Origin: Bacteroides sp.
GTDB lineage: Bacteria > Bacteroidota > Bacteroidia > Bacteroidales > Bacteroidaceae
DNA: 13,575 nt
Direction: 5' to 3'
Assembly: GCA_019412865.1 (NCBI GenBank)
Contig: DXOJ01000764.1
Location: 1-13,575, forward strand
The position numbers and the translations under genes were made by a program. Under the pieces are notes generated by a model. It did not search any database. It saw only the letters and a program-made list of their open reading frames with translations, and had not been told where the DNA came from. Below are positions 1 through 7,555 of the stretch, piece after piece; the stretch's first letter is position 1; each line of letters begins with the position of its first letter.

Positions 1-78
1 ATAAACAAGTACTTGCCTCCCATCTTTACAAAAGCATCTGCCAAGTCGAACAAACGATGGCTGGCTTAGATACGATTA
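1..78. other. Left edge, possible fragment of a neighbouring gene
   Basis: Two readings are open across the first bases and neither can be settled. On + a frame from base 1 ends at TAG 67-69, which could be the last 22 codons of a gene entering from the left. On - an open frame with ordinary Bacteroides codons (reading LFDLADAFVKMGGKYLF) runs out of the window, with an in-frame ATG at 23-21; this could be the start of a divergent gene. The fragment is too short to name a product. Confidence 0.25.
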
Positions 79-99
79 TTTGCACTATAATAGTGCAAA
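79..99. promoter_or_regulatory. Perfect 10-bp-arm palindrome (operator-like site 1)
   Basis: TTTGCACTAT (79-88) and its exact reverse complement ATAGTGCAAA (90-99) flank one central base. It shares the half-site TTGCACT with the second palindrome at 109-133. The centres (89 and 121) are 32 bp apart, about three helical turns, so bound dimers would sit on the same face. The pattern TGCACTA-NNN-TAGTGCA resembles NtrC-family enhancer sites. Identifying the regulator from that resemblance is inference only. Confidence 0.6.
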
Positions 100-108
100 C
101 AACAAAAC

Positions 109-133
109 AAATTGCACTATCACAGTGCAATTT
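109..133. promoter_or_regulatory. Perfect 10-bp-arm palindrome (operator-like site 2)
   Basis: AAATTGCACT (109-118) and AGTGCAATTT (124-133) are exact reverse complements around the 5-base centre ATCAC. This is the second copy of the TTGCACT half-site pair. It lies about 30 bp upstream of the -33 element of the HAD gene promoter, so it could control that gene, a divergent gene to the left, or both. Confidence 0.6.
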
Positions 134-163
134 TAGCTAAAACCACATCTTTTCCCCCACCAC

Positions 164-194
164 CTTGCAGAAATATTTTTTTAATTTATCTTTG
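164..194 (+). promoter_or_regulatory. Bacteroides-type promoter of the HAD gene
   Basis: TATCTTTG at 187-194 fits the -7 consensus TAnnTTTG exactly. CTTG at 164-167, 19 bp upstream, fits the -33 TTTG element with one mismatch. The transcript should start near 198-201, giving a leader of about 12-15 bases before the ATG at 213. This placement makes an upstream TTG (165) impossible as the translation start, because it lies inside the -33 box. Confidence 0.75.
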
Positions 195-212
195 CATCCA
201 AAACAACCCTAC

Positions 213-1025
213 ATGAAATACAAACTTATCGTGCTCGATCTTGACGGCACACTCACCAACTCTAAAAAGGAAATCACTCCCCGCAACAGGGAAACTCTGA
301 TACGTATGCAAGAGCAAGGAATACGACTGGTATTAGCTTCCGGTCGACCTACTTATGGTATTGTGCCATTAGCTAATGAGTTACGTATGAATGAATTCGG
401 TGGATTCATCCTGTCCTATAACGGAGGAGAAATCATTAATTGGGAAACACAAGAGATGGTATATGAAAATGTGTTGCCTAATGAAGTTGTTCCAGTGCTC
501 TACGAATGTGCCCGTACCCATCAACTAAGTATATTAACCTATGACGGAGCAGAGATAATAACCGAAAACTCTCAAGATCCATACGTATTAAAAGAAGCCT
601 TTCTCAATAAAATGGCAGTTCGGGAGACAAATGACTTCCTGACAGACATCACGCTTCCCGTAGCCAAATGCCTCATCGTAGGAGATGCCGATAAACTGAT
701 TCCACTTGAAGCCGAACTTTGTCTCCGGCTGCAAGGTCGCATTAATGTTTTCCGTTCAGAACCCTATTTTCTCGAATTAGTCCCGCAAGGTATCGACAAG
801 GCTCTTTCTTTGCCCGTCCTGTTAAAAGAAATAGGAGTAGCACGTGAAGAAGTTATAGCCATAGGTGATGGCTATAATGACCTATCCATGATTAAGTTTG
901 CAGGATTGGGGATTGCCATGGGAAATGCTCAAGAACCTGTAAAAAAAGCAGCAGATTACATCACCCTGAGTAACGAAGAGGACGGTGTAGCAGAAGCAAT
1001 CAAGAAGTTTTGCAATCAACAATAG
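213..1025 (+). CDS. Cof-type HAD-superfamily phosphatase (HAD-IIB)
   Basis: This is a 270-residue cytoplasmic hydrolase, expected to dephosphorylate small phosphorylated metabolites such as sugar phosphates through a phospho-aspartate intermediate. All four HAD motifs are visible: motif I DLDGT with nucleophile Asp9 and acid/base Asp11, motif II Ser43 in LASGRP, motif III Lys196 in QGIDKALSL, and motif IV GDGYND at 218-223 for Mg2+. The type IIB cap lies between motifs II and III, roughly residues 80-185. Length and motif spacing are normal for Cof/YidA-like proteins. The ATG at 213 was chosen over an in-frame TTG at 165 because the TTG is upstream of the predicted transcription start. It stands alone, followed by a repeat array and then cysS. 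The natural substrate cannot be told from sequence. Confidence 0.9.
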   Translation: MKYKLIVLDLDGTLTNSKKEITPRNRETLIRMQEQGIRLVLASGRPTYGIVPLANELRMNEFGGFILSYNGGEIINWETQEMVYENVLPNEVVPVLYECARTHQLSILTYDGAEIITENSQDPYVLKEAFLNKMAVRETNDFLTDITLPVAKCLIVGDADKLIPLEAELCLRLQGRINVFRSEPYFLELVPQGIDKALSLPVLLKEIGVAREEVIAIGDGYNDLSMIKFAGLGIAMGNAQEPVKKAADYITLSNEEDGVAEAIKKFCNQQ

Positions 1026-1057
1026 CCAAACATTTACTGGCATGCCGGCAGAGTTTT

Positions 1058-1145
1058 AGTTTCTCGGTGAGAAACCTTTGGTTTCAAGGAATGAAACTAT
1101 TGGTTCCTCGGTGTGAAACTGTTAGTTTCATACCGGGAAACAAAT
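1058..1145. repeat. Tandem array of four 22-bp palindromic units (array 1)
   Basis: Four exact 22-base units start at 1058, 1080, 1102 and 1124. Each reads RGTTYC, seven variable bases, GAAAC, then four bases. Every unit can form a small stem GTTTC/GAAAC, and each junction is also a palindrome (GAAAC-5-GTTTC, centres 1078, 1100, 1122). The array begins 33 bp after the HAD stop codon and ends about 75 bp before the cysS -7 box. The junction octamers ACCTTTGG, ACTATTGG and ACTGTTAG match in phase and spacing the ACTATAGT octamers of a second array at 12332-12423, so both belong to one repeat family. The function is not known to me. Confidence 0.85.
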
Positions 1146-1219
1146 CACATTACTGGTAAAAACGACCCGACACTTAAAATCAACCGATTAAAGATAGGGC
1201 GCATATTCAGATTTTATAC

Positions 1220-1227
1220 TAACTTTG
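1220..1227 (+). promoter_or_regulatory. -7 box upstream of cysS
   Basis: TAACTTTG fits the Bacteroides -7 consensus TAnnTTTG. No convincing TTTG lies 19-21 bp upstream, so the -33 element is weak or absent. Transcription should begin near 1231-1234, about 25 bases before the cysS ATG, leaving the 22-bp repeat array upstream of the promoter rather than in the leader. Confidence 0.6.
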
Positions 1228-1256
1228 CGATTCCAATAAAACAAATATAAAATGTT

Positions 1257-2738
1257 ATGGAACATCAACTTACCATTTACAACACCTTAGATAGAAAGAA
1301 AGAGTTGTTTATACCGCTTCATGCACCTCATGTAGGCATGTATGTGTGTGGACCGACTGTTTACGGAGATGCCCATTTAGGACACGCCCGTCCGGCTATA
1401 ACCTTCGATGTGTTATTCCGCTATCTCACCCACCTAGGATATAAAGTACGCTACGTACGAAATATTACCGACGTAGGTCATCTGGAACACGATGCCGATG
1501 ACGGAGAAGACAAGATCGCCAAGAAAGCACGTCTGGAAGAGTTGGAACCAATGGAGGTTGTTCAATATTTCCTGAACCGCTATCATAAAGCAATGGAAGC
1601 GTTGAATGTACTTTCTCCAAGCATTGAGCCACATGCTTCAGGACATATCATTGAACAAATCCAACTGGTACAGAAGATTTTGGATGCCGGATACGCCTAT
1701 GAAAGCGAAGGCTCCGTTTACTTCGATGTAGCCAAATACAATAAAGATTACCACTACGGAAAACTTTCCGGACGTAATCTGGACGACGTCTTGAATACCA
1801 CCCGTAACCTCGACGGACAAAGCGAGAAACGCAATCCCGCCGACTTTGCCCTTTGGAAAAAGGCACAACCTGAACATATCATGCGCTGGCCGTCTCCATG
1901 GAGCGATGGTTTCCCCGGATGGCACGCCGAATGTACCGCTATGGGACGCAAATACCTAGGTGAACACTTCGATATTCACGGAGGAGGAATGGACTTGATT
2001 TTCCCTCACCACGAATGTGAAATCGCACAATCGGTAGCCTCACAAGGTGATGACATGGTTCACTACTGGATGCACAACAACATGATTACCATCAACGGAA
2101 CCAAGATGGGTAAATCACTTGGCAACTTCATCACTCTGGACGAATTCTTCACCGGTACTCATAAGCTGCTGGCGCAAGCCTACACACCAATGACAATCCG
2201 TTTCTTCATCCTGCAAGCTCATTACCGCAGCACGGTAGACTTTAGCAATGAAGCACTGCAAGCATCCGAAAAGGGTCTGCAACGTCTGATGGAAGCCATT
2301 GACGCATTAGATAAGATAACTCCCGCATCGGCAACTTCAGAGGGAATCAACGTGAAAGAACTGCGCGCTAAATGCTACGAAGCAATGAATGACGACTTGA
2401 ATACACCGATTGTCATCGCACAGCTTTTCGAAGGCGCCCGCATTATAAACAATATCATTGCCGGCAATGCCACCATCTCCGCCGAAGACCTGAAAGACCT
2501 GAAAGAAACATTCCATCTGTTCAGTTTCGACATCATGGGATTGAAAGAAGAAAAAGGCTCTTCAGATGGTCGTGAAGCAGCTTACGGCAAGGTAGTAGAT
2601 ATGCTACTGGAACAACGTATGAAAGCGAAAGCCAACAAAGACTGGGCTACTTCCGATGAGATCCGCAACACACTGACAGCACTCGGATTTGAAATCAAAG
2701 ATACCAAAGACGGTTTCGAATGGAGACTGAATAAGTAA
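1257..2738 (+). CDS. cysS: Cysteinyl-tRNA synthetase
   Basis: The 493-residue class I aminoacyl-tRNA synthetase charges tRNA-Cys with cysteine in the cytoplasm; it is essential for translation. The HIGH signature appears as HLGH (40-43) and the KMSKS loop as KMGKS (284-288). The zinc site that selects cysteine is intact: Cys31, Cys226, His251 and Glu255, matching the spacing known from E. coli CysRS (Cys28, Cys209, His234, Glu238). A C-terminal helical anticodon-binding region follows from about residue 330. It is about 30 residues longer than the E. coli protein, which is usual in Bacteroides. The ATG at 1257 gives the standard start; an ATG at 1252 is out of frame. It is monocistronic, with its own promoter and a strong terminator. 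Confidence 0.98.
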   Translation: MEHQLTIYNTLDRKKELFIPLHAPHVGMYVCGPTVYGDAHLGHARPAITFDVLFRYLTHLGYKVRYVRNITDVGHLEHDADDGEDKIAKKARLEELEPMEVVQYFLNRYHKAMEALNVLSPSIEPHASGHIIEQIQLVQKILDAGYAYESEGSVYFDVAKYNKDYHYGKLSGRNLDDVLNTTRNLDGQSEKRNPADFALWKKAQPEHIMRWPSPWSDGFPGWHAECTAMGRKYLGEHFDIHGGGMDLIFPHHECEIAQSVASQGDDMVHYWMHNNMITINGTKMGKSLGNFITLDEFFTGTHKLLAQAYTPMTIRFFILQAHYRSTVDFSNEALQASEKGLQRLMEAIDALDKITPASATSEGINVKELRAKCYEAMNDDLNTPIVIAQLFEGARIINNIIAGNATISAEDLKDLKETFHLFSFDIMGLKEEKGSSDGREAAYGKVVDMLLEQRMKAKANKDWATSDEIRNTLTALGFEIKDTKDGFEWRLNK

Positions 2739-2776
2739 CAAGAAAAGAAAGTGCTCAACGCACCTTGTACATACAA

Positions 2777-2814
2777 AGAAGACCGGCTCACCACGAACCG
2801 GTCTTCTCTTTTTT
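2777..2814 (+). terminator. Intrinsic terminator of cysS
   Basis: AGAAGACCGG (2777-2786) pairs perfectly with CCGGTCTTCT (2798-2807) around an 11-base loop, followed by CTTTTTT. It starts 39 bp after the cysS stop. In the opposite direction there is no T-tract, so it would stop the leftward lyase transcript poorly. Confidence 0.9.
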
Positions 2815-2878
2815 CATAGAAACATTATAACTAATACCCTCTCTTTAAATTCTTATTTTCTCTTATCTTATTCACTAA

Positions 2879-5740
2879 TTATTTATTTTCCATGAGCATT
2901 TCAACCGGCTGTCCATGCTGGCAAGTTACCGTCAGTACGGTCTGGTCTCCCTGCTGTTCCAACCGGACATTTTCCATCGGGCTTGTCAATCTCCAATGTC
3001 CTTTAAGCCGTATCTCCTTAGCAATAGGACGGCTGGGTTCTTTCGTTGTATACGTCTTCTCTTCTATATTCAGATTCGGATCACAGACGCTTAAACGGAT
3101 CCCCTTATCAGATTCCTTTGCATACATCACCATTGTTTCCGCAGGAATAGCCACGAACACTTTATCAGCGGCAGGCTGATAAGCTTCAAAAGCAGCATAC
3201 GCCGTGATACCTGTCTTTTTATCATAAACAACGTGAGCAGTCTGATCGCGTTGCAACACCTCGTATGCAGGAGTTTTACGCAGCTCGTCGAGATCGGAAG
3301 CAGAAGGCTGTATCAATACCATATATTCATAAGTCCCCTCTTTCGGTGCCTTGCCATGTTCTATCCAGGCAGAAGAGAATTTTCCTTTGGTTACTTCACG
3401 CGTCTTTTCGTGCCGTGATTCCTGTTCTGCCACCTGTGAACGAACGGTTCCGTCCACTACATGATAATAATTGTCATAACCATCATGAAGCCAATAGCTA
3501 TCCTCTCCTACTTTGGGCTCCTTACCATTATATTTTGTCTGGAAAAGAGTCGTTTCCGTAGGATAATCTGCATTGGAGTTCGCAATACCTGTTCCCAGGC
3601 AAACCATCCGGTTATCAAAACAGAATACGGATTTACGGGCCACAAAGTCCGGTGTGAAGTTCTCATAATCCCGTTCTGCCAATTTCATAGCGAACATTCC
3701 ATTTTTACCATCTAAAGAACTGCTTCCGGAGAAATTCTCTTTGGAGCGTGCCATAGTCGTTCCTTTCAATGGGCTATCAAGCAAATCGAAAGGCAAATGA
3801 ATGGTAGTTGTACCCGGCAAACGGTTCCAGTCCCATCCCTCCTGCACGAAGCCGCTTCCGGCACGTGACACGGGATTTCCTTTCCCCATAATCTGCACGG
3901 AGCCATAACTCTGATAACGTCCGTAACGGTTATCTTTCGTATAAATTTCAGATCCCCATACGTCAGTGGTATACCCTTTCAATGTCACCATCCAGTCCGC
4001 ACGACGGAAAATGCCTGCCGAACCATAGTTGTAAACGAAAAATCCCTGTGGAGCCTGTGCCGGTTGAATACCTTCCTTCTTGAAGAAACGCGCATTCGGA
4101 GTATCACTATTGCGTATCAGACGTAAATAGTCGGCAGCCAGACCACGATCAAACGTATTTCCCTGACCGGATAAATCACCGGATAAAGCGATATTGGCAA
4201 ATGCTTCGATATCATCGCTTCCCATCTTTCCTCCAAAAGGATGACGGCCACTGATTCCGATGCCCCATTCATAGAAATTGCAATAATTGCGCATAGCAAT
4301 AAAGGCTGATTTCATGTGTTTGCGCGCATCTTCGGTCAGTTCAAAACTTGTACCATTGGTAAATGCAATATATTCTCCTACAGTCGCAAGTACTCCAGTG
4401 GTATATCCCGGATAGAAACCGCCATGATGGAAAGTCGTACCATCTACCTTTATACCACCGATCGTTCCCGGAGTATAACGCAAAGAAGAAGATAACCAAC
4501 GTGATAATCCGCTCAACGCTTGCGCCTGTTCTCTTGCATCGGGAAACATCATAGCGGAAATAAATTTCGCCATCAATAACGTATGCCAGGAATCCAACAA
4601 TTCATCACGTGTTGGAGAGCATGGCTGACGAGTTTCTTGCAGAGCCGCCCAAAAACGCAATGTGGAGAGATAAGCATCCCGATGAGGATGTTTATAGATA
4701 GCATCACGCATCAGCCAGGCAGTTGTATATATCTTACGTACCTGATAACCATAATGATGATTGGTACCCATACCGCTACCGTATGCAAATCCCTGATCGA
4801 TAGCATAGTCGAATACAGTAAAGTAGTTTTTCTTTGATGTTTCGTTCTGGTTATAATAAGCATCATAGGCAAAGCCGGAAAGCATCGTTTCAATATCGTT
4901 CCATGACATTTCTCCTTTCTTCTTGTCCTGTTCATCAGGAGCAACAATAGGAGTTCCTATAAATCCCGTTCCGGCGATGGATGGACTGATAGCCGCTTTC
5001 TCAAATGTTTTATAGGCAGCATTAATCGGTCCTTGCGGAGCCTTTTTCACTTCCAGAAAGTCAGTCAAACGTTGTTCGATAGTCTTCAATTCTTTCTTTT
5101 GTTCGCTTGACAATTTAGAAAGCAGAGGGATATCATACGACTGTTGTTCCCATTTCCACACGAGACACCAATGCCATAGGTCACGATTAGACAATCCATT
5201 ATTGGCAGGCAACTGCTGGTCGGGAGTAGTACGAAGATTCATTTTCTTTTCGGGGAAAGTCAAACGATCAAGAAAGATACGTCCTTTCCGTTGCGGGGCA
5301 ACCAGTCGATAGGCTACGATTTTCTTATCTTTCTTATCTCCTTGCATATACTCAAAAGAGATCCAACAAGCCCGCCAACCTGCTGCCTGTAAACGATAAG
5401 AGAACCAATAAGAGACTTCTCCTGCCTTATTCAGAAACTCAAAACGAATAGAATCCTGCTGCGGTTTCTCATTATAAATCCACAAGGTAATGCCGAATTG
5501 CTTCTCATTTCTCGCATTCAACGATAAAGGAGCAATTTGAATGTCCAGCGTAGAACCAGGCTGAAAGTCCCATTCCAGACTACTTTCACCCTCCTTGTAA
5601 AAAAGAGAAGAGATTTTCACTTCTCCCTTTCCGGAAACTGTAAATGCTTCGGGCACTTCTTCTTCAAATCCGATGAGTTGAGCGAAAGCTGAAGGAATGA
5701 TTCCCAAAAGGAATAATACTATAAAACAACTGTTTTTCAT
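2879..5740 (-). CDS. PL8 chondroitin sulfate ABC lyase
   Basis: This 953-residue secreted polysaccharide lyase cleaves chondroitin/dermatan sulfate and probably hyaluronan by beta-elimination, releasing disaccharides with a 4,5-unsaturated uronic acid. A signal peptide (1-20, ending AFA before Gln21) sends it to the periplasm or outer membrane. Then come an N-terminal beta-sandwich (about 22-170), an alpha/alpha toroid (about 175-560) and C-terminal beta domains. PL8 active-site landmarks are visible: NHH at 327-329, HHGGFYPGY at 438-446 with the catalytic His439 and Tyr446, Arg499 in SGRHPFGG, and Glu598 in SEIYTKDNRYGRYQ as the likely fourth residue. His-Tyr-Arg spacing agrees with characterised ABC lyases. 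The ATG at 5740 is preferred over an in-frame TTG at 5752, as it gives a compact signal peptide. It is last in the leftward operon, 113 bp after the sulfatase. Exact substrate preference is not readable. Confidence 0.93.
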   Translation of the reverse strand: MKNSCFIVLFLLGIIPSAFAQLIGFEEEVPEAFTVSGKGEVKISSLFYKEGESSLEWDFQPGSTLDIQIAPLSLNARNEKQFGITLWIYNEKPQQDSIRFEFLNKAGEVSYWFSYRLQAAGWRACWISFEYMQGDKKDKKIVAYRLVAPQRKGRIFLDRLTFPEKKMNLRTTPDQQLPANNGLSNRDLWHWCLVWKWEQQSYDIPLLSKLSSEQKKELKTIEQRLTDFLEVKKAPQGPINAAYKTFEKAAISPSIAGTGFIGTPIVAPDEQDKKKGEMSWNDIETMLSGFAYDAYYNQNETSKKNYFTVFDYAIDQGFAYGSGMGTNHHYGYQVRKIYTTAWLMRDAIYKHPHRDAYLSTLRFWAALQETRQPCSPTRDELLDSWHTLLMAKFISAMMFPDAREQAQALSGLSRWLSSSLRYTPGTIGGIKVDGTTFHHGGFYPGYTTGVLATVGEYIAFTNGTSFELTEDARKHMKSAFIAMRNYCNFYEWGIGISGRHPFGGKMGSDDIEAFANIALSGDLSGQGNTFDRGLAADYLRLIRNSDTPNARFFKKEGIQPAQAPQGFFVYNYGSAGIFRRADWMVTLKGYTTDVWGSEIYTKDNRYGRYQSYGSVQIMGKGNPVSRAGSGFVQEGWDWNRLPGTTTIHLPFDLLDSPLKGTTMARSKENFSGSSSLDGKNGMFAMKLAERDYENFTPDFVARKSVFCFDNRMVCLGTGIANSNADYPTETTLFQTKYNGKEPKVGEDSYWLHDGYDNYYHVVDGTVRSQVAEQESRHEKTREVTKGKFSSAWIEHGKAPKEGTYEYMVLIQPSASDLDELRKTPAYEVLQRDQTAHVVYDKKTGITAYAAFEAYQPAADKVFVAIPAETMVMYAKESDKGIRLSVCDPNLNIEEKTYTTKEPSRPIAKEIRLKGHWRLTSPMENVRLEQQGDQTVLTVTCQHGQPVEMLMENK

Positions 5741-5758
5741 TACTATTTTCAATTTAAA

Positions 5759-5837
5759 CGCGGATGCGGATTAACACCTATTATTGTCGCAGAGATTTAC
5801 TCCTAAAATTGGCACTTATTTGCGTTAATCAGCGTTT
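5759..5837. repeat. Degenerate inverted repeat between lyase and sulfatase genes
   Basis: GATTAAC (5769-5775) and its complement GTTAATC (5824-5830) are the cores of imperfect 13-bp arms (10 of 13 matching) about 47 bp apart. The left arm is preceded by a short duplication, CGCGGATGCGGAT. Sequences of the type CGCRGATTAACGC recur, from memory, between genes in Bacteroides. In the operon transcript it could fold into a long hairpin between the two coding regions. Confidence 0.5.
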
Positions 5838-5853
5838 TATAAATTACTAATCG

Positions 5854-7404
5854 CTAATAAGGAATCCGATCCGACAGAATCTTTTCCGTATACCAAGGAT
5901 CATTAATTTCCTTCAACATAGCTCCCATTTCACCGCAAAGTTGTGCCACAATCTCCTTATTTTCTTCCAAAGGCAGGTTATGCAGTTGATATGGATCTTT
6001 TACATCATCGAATAAGAGGCTTTTCTTCAATTGCTTCGTATCACGGTCGATATATAACGCCAATGTATATTGAGCCGTCTTGATACCTCTTGAAGAAGGG
6101 AAGTAAGTCTGCACCAATCCATTTTCATCTTTATCGCCATCTACATTCTGAATATACAGTGCACCTGTAGGACGAACAATTTCAGCCTTTTCATCGAAGA
6201 AAAGAGGAGCGAAATTACGTCCCTGCACTTCCGCCGGAATAGAATCACCCAGTCCGCACAAGCCAAGCACCGTAGGCATAATATCAGGAGCGGAGAGCAA
6301 TAAATCATCCACCCTCGGCTGAATCTTACCGGGAAAACGAACCAGGAACGGAATATTCATGGATTCAGAATAAGGGGAATTCTTCGGATCATCAGTGCGC
6401 TGGCTACACATCGTCTCACCATGATCGGAAGCAAAGATTACGACTGTATTCTTGTCCAATCCCAATTCTTTCAATGTCGTCAAAATCTGTCCGAAAGCAC
6501 GGTCTACTCCGGTAACGGAAGCGAAATAATAACGTGCAGACTCCGCTTTCTTCATCTTCAAATCGACATTCGGACGAATCAACAGACTATCCAGAGGCTG
6601 ATCTTTATAAAGATTAAAATCCTGCTCTTCACAGTCATTCAAGGAGCGATACGGGCTGTGAGGAGGATTCATGCCCACCATTATGAAGAAAGGTTTCTTG
6701 GTATCACGTACGTTACCGTCATTTTTCAGATAAGAAATGACTTTGCCTGATTCGTGCAAAGGTGACCATTCCTTCGGATCGTGTCTCTTACCATCCGTAT
6801 CCCAATAATGCGGGTTCTTGTGTTCGTCAAATGTTCCGTAAGAATACCAGTAGTTAAAGCCGTGCCGGCGTTCTTTCGGTGTATAGGCATCCCATGCCGG
6901 ACGTTTTTCTTCCACATACTGTCCCGGATGTTCGGGATCGTTCGGAGTTGGGAAGTCAGCGTGAAGTTTACCAAAATAAGCACAGTCATAACCTGCTTTG
7001 CTGAATACATCACCGATACATTCCGCATCCTCGCGCAAGGAGCTGATCGGACGTGTAGAGTTGCAATTCAATGGTACACCGCTTTTGTTCGGATACATAC
7101 CGGTCAGTAACATTCCACGATGAGGGCTGCTCAACGGACAGTTGCTCTGTGCAGACGACAAGACCATAGATTCACGTGCAAAGGCATCCAGATTCGGAGT
7201 ATGCACGGGGTCTCCTTCAAAGTTTACTTTATCCCGAAATCCGTCCTGACTCCAGAAGCCCATCGCCTGGTTACGGTATTGATCGGGAAATACATAGATT
7301 ATATTAGGATGCTCCGCTTGTTGGGACGCTTGCTTCGGAGCCTTGCAACCTTGTGCGGCAAACAGCGTCAAGCCTCCTACAAGAAGGTTTATAGGTTTAT
7401 TCAT
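5854..7404 (-). CDS. S1-family sulfatase, probable GalNAc-sulfate sulfatase
   Basis: The 516-residue exported sulfatase should remove sulfate esters from chondroitin-derived oligosaccharides. The formylglycine motif is the Ser type: Ser92 in SSPHR (92-96), with the following GMLLTG typical of S1 sulfatases. It would be activated by an anaerobic radical-SAM maturase encoded elsewhere. Other active-site landmarks are Asp41, Lys146/His148 in GKLH, His249 in NPPHSPY, and Asp327-His328 in SDHGE. The usual Asp-Asp metal pair near the N-terminus reads Asp41-Gln42. The N-terminus is a lipoprotein signal with Cys20 after AAQG, without an acidic surface-export tag just after the Cys, so a periplasm-facing lipoprotein is likely. 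By context and similarity to the B. thetaiotaomicron CS cluster I infer a GalNAc-4-O-sulfatase; the position specificity is not proven by these motifs. Confidence 0.9.
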   Translation of the reverse strand: MNKPINLLVGGLTLFAAQGCKAPKQASQQAEHPNIIYVFPDQYRNQAMGFWSQDGFRDKVNFEGDPVHTPNLDAFARESMVLSSAQSNCPLSSPHRGMLLTGMYPNKSGVPLNCNSTRPISSLREDAECIGDVFSKAGYDCAYFGKLHADFPTPNDPEHPGQYVEEKRPAWDAYTPKERRHGFNYWYSYGTFDEHKNPHYWDTDGKRHDPKEWSPLHESGKVISYLKNDGNVRDTKKPFFIMVGMNPPHSPYRSLNDCEEQDFNLYKDQPLDSLLIRPNVDLKMKKAESARYYFASVTGVDRAFGQILTTLKELGLDKNTVVIFASDHGETMCSQRTDDPKNSPYSESMNIPFLVRFPGKIQPRVDDLLLSAPDIMPTVLGLCGLGDSIPAEVQGRNFAPLFFDEKAEIVRPTGALYIQNVDGDKDENGLVQTYFPSSRGIKTAQYTLALYIDRDTKQLKKSLLFDDVKDPYQLHNLPLEENKEIVAQLCGEMGAMLKEINDPWYTEKILSDRIPY

Positions 7405-7477
7405 GATGGTTTATGATAAATGATTAAAACAGGTAAATGACAAACGATCAATAGAAAGTTATAGACAGCAAGTAGCG

Positions 7478-7545
7478 AATGATAAACGGTAAACATGTTC
7501 CGTCAGAATCCGCTAAGCATTCACCGTTCACTGTTTACCGTTCAT
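7478..7545. repeat. Imperfect inverted repeat between sulfatase and GH88 genes
   Basis: AACGGTAAACA (7485-7495) is exactly complementary to TGTTTACCGTT (7532-7542), with partial matches extending each arm to about 18 bases. ACCGTTCA also occurs twice in direct orientation (7523-7530 and 7537-7544). The rest of the 151-bp spacer is made of similar ATGATAAA/AAATGACAAACG-like words and holds no reading frame. It could be an intercistronic RNA hairpin or a decayed repeat element. Confidence 0.5.
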
Positions 7546-7555
7546 TATCTATTTC

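Noticed and set aside
135..170. Sigma-54 (-24/-12) promoter suggested by TTGCA at 165-169
   Set aside because: The required GG twelve bases upstream is absent (the region is C-rich), and a good sigma-ABfr type promoter explains the site.
165..212. Extension of the HAD protein to a TTG at 165
   Set aside because: The TTG lies in the -33 promoter element and the extension would include the -7 box; the ATG at 213 gives the family-typical N-terminus.
1434..1951. Several open frames opposite cysS
   Set aside because: They are antisense shadows of a strongly coding gene and have no recognisable domains or start signals.
5741..5752. TTG start four codons upstream for the chondroitin lyase
   Set aside because: The internal ATG at 5740 gives a normal compact signal peptide, and ATG is far commoner.
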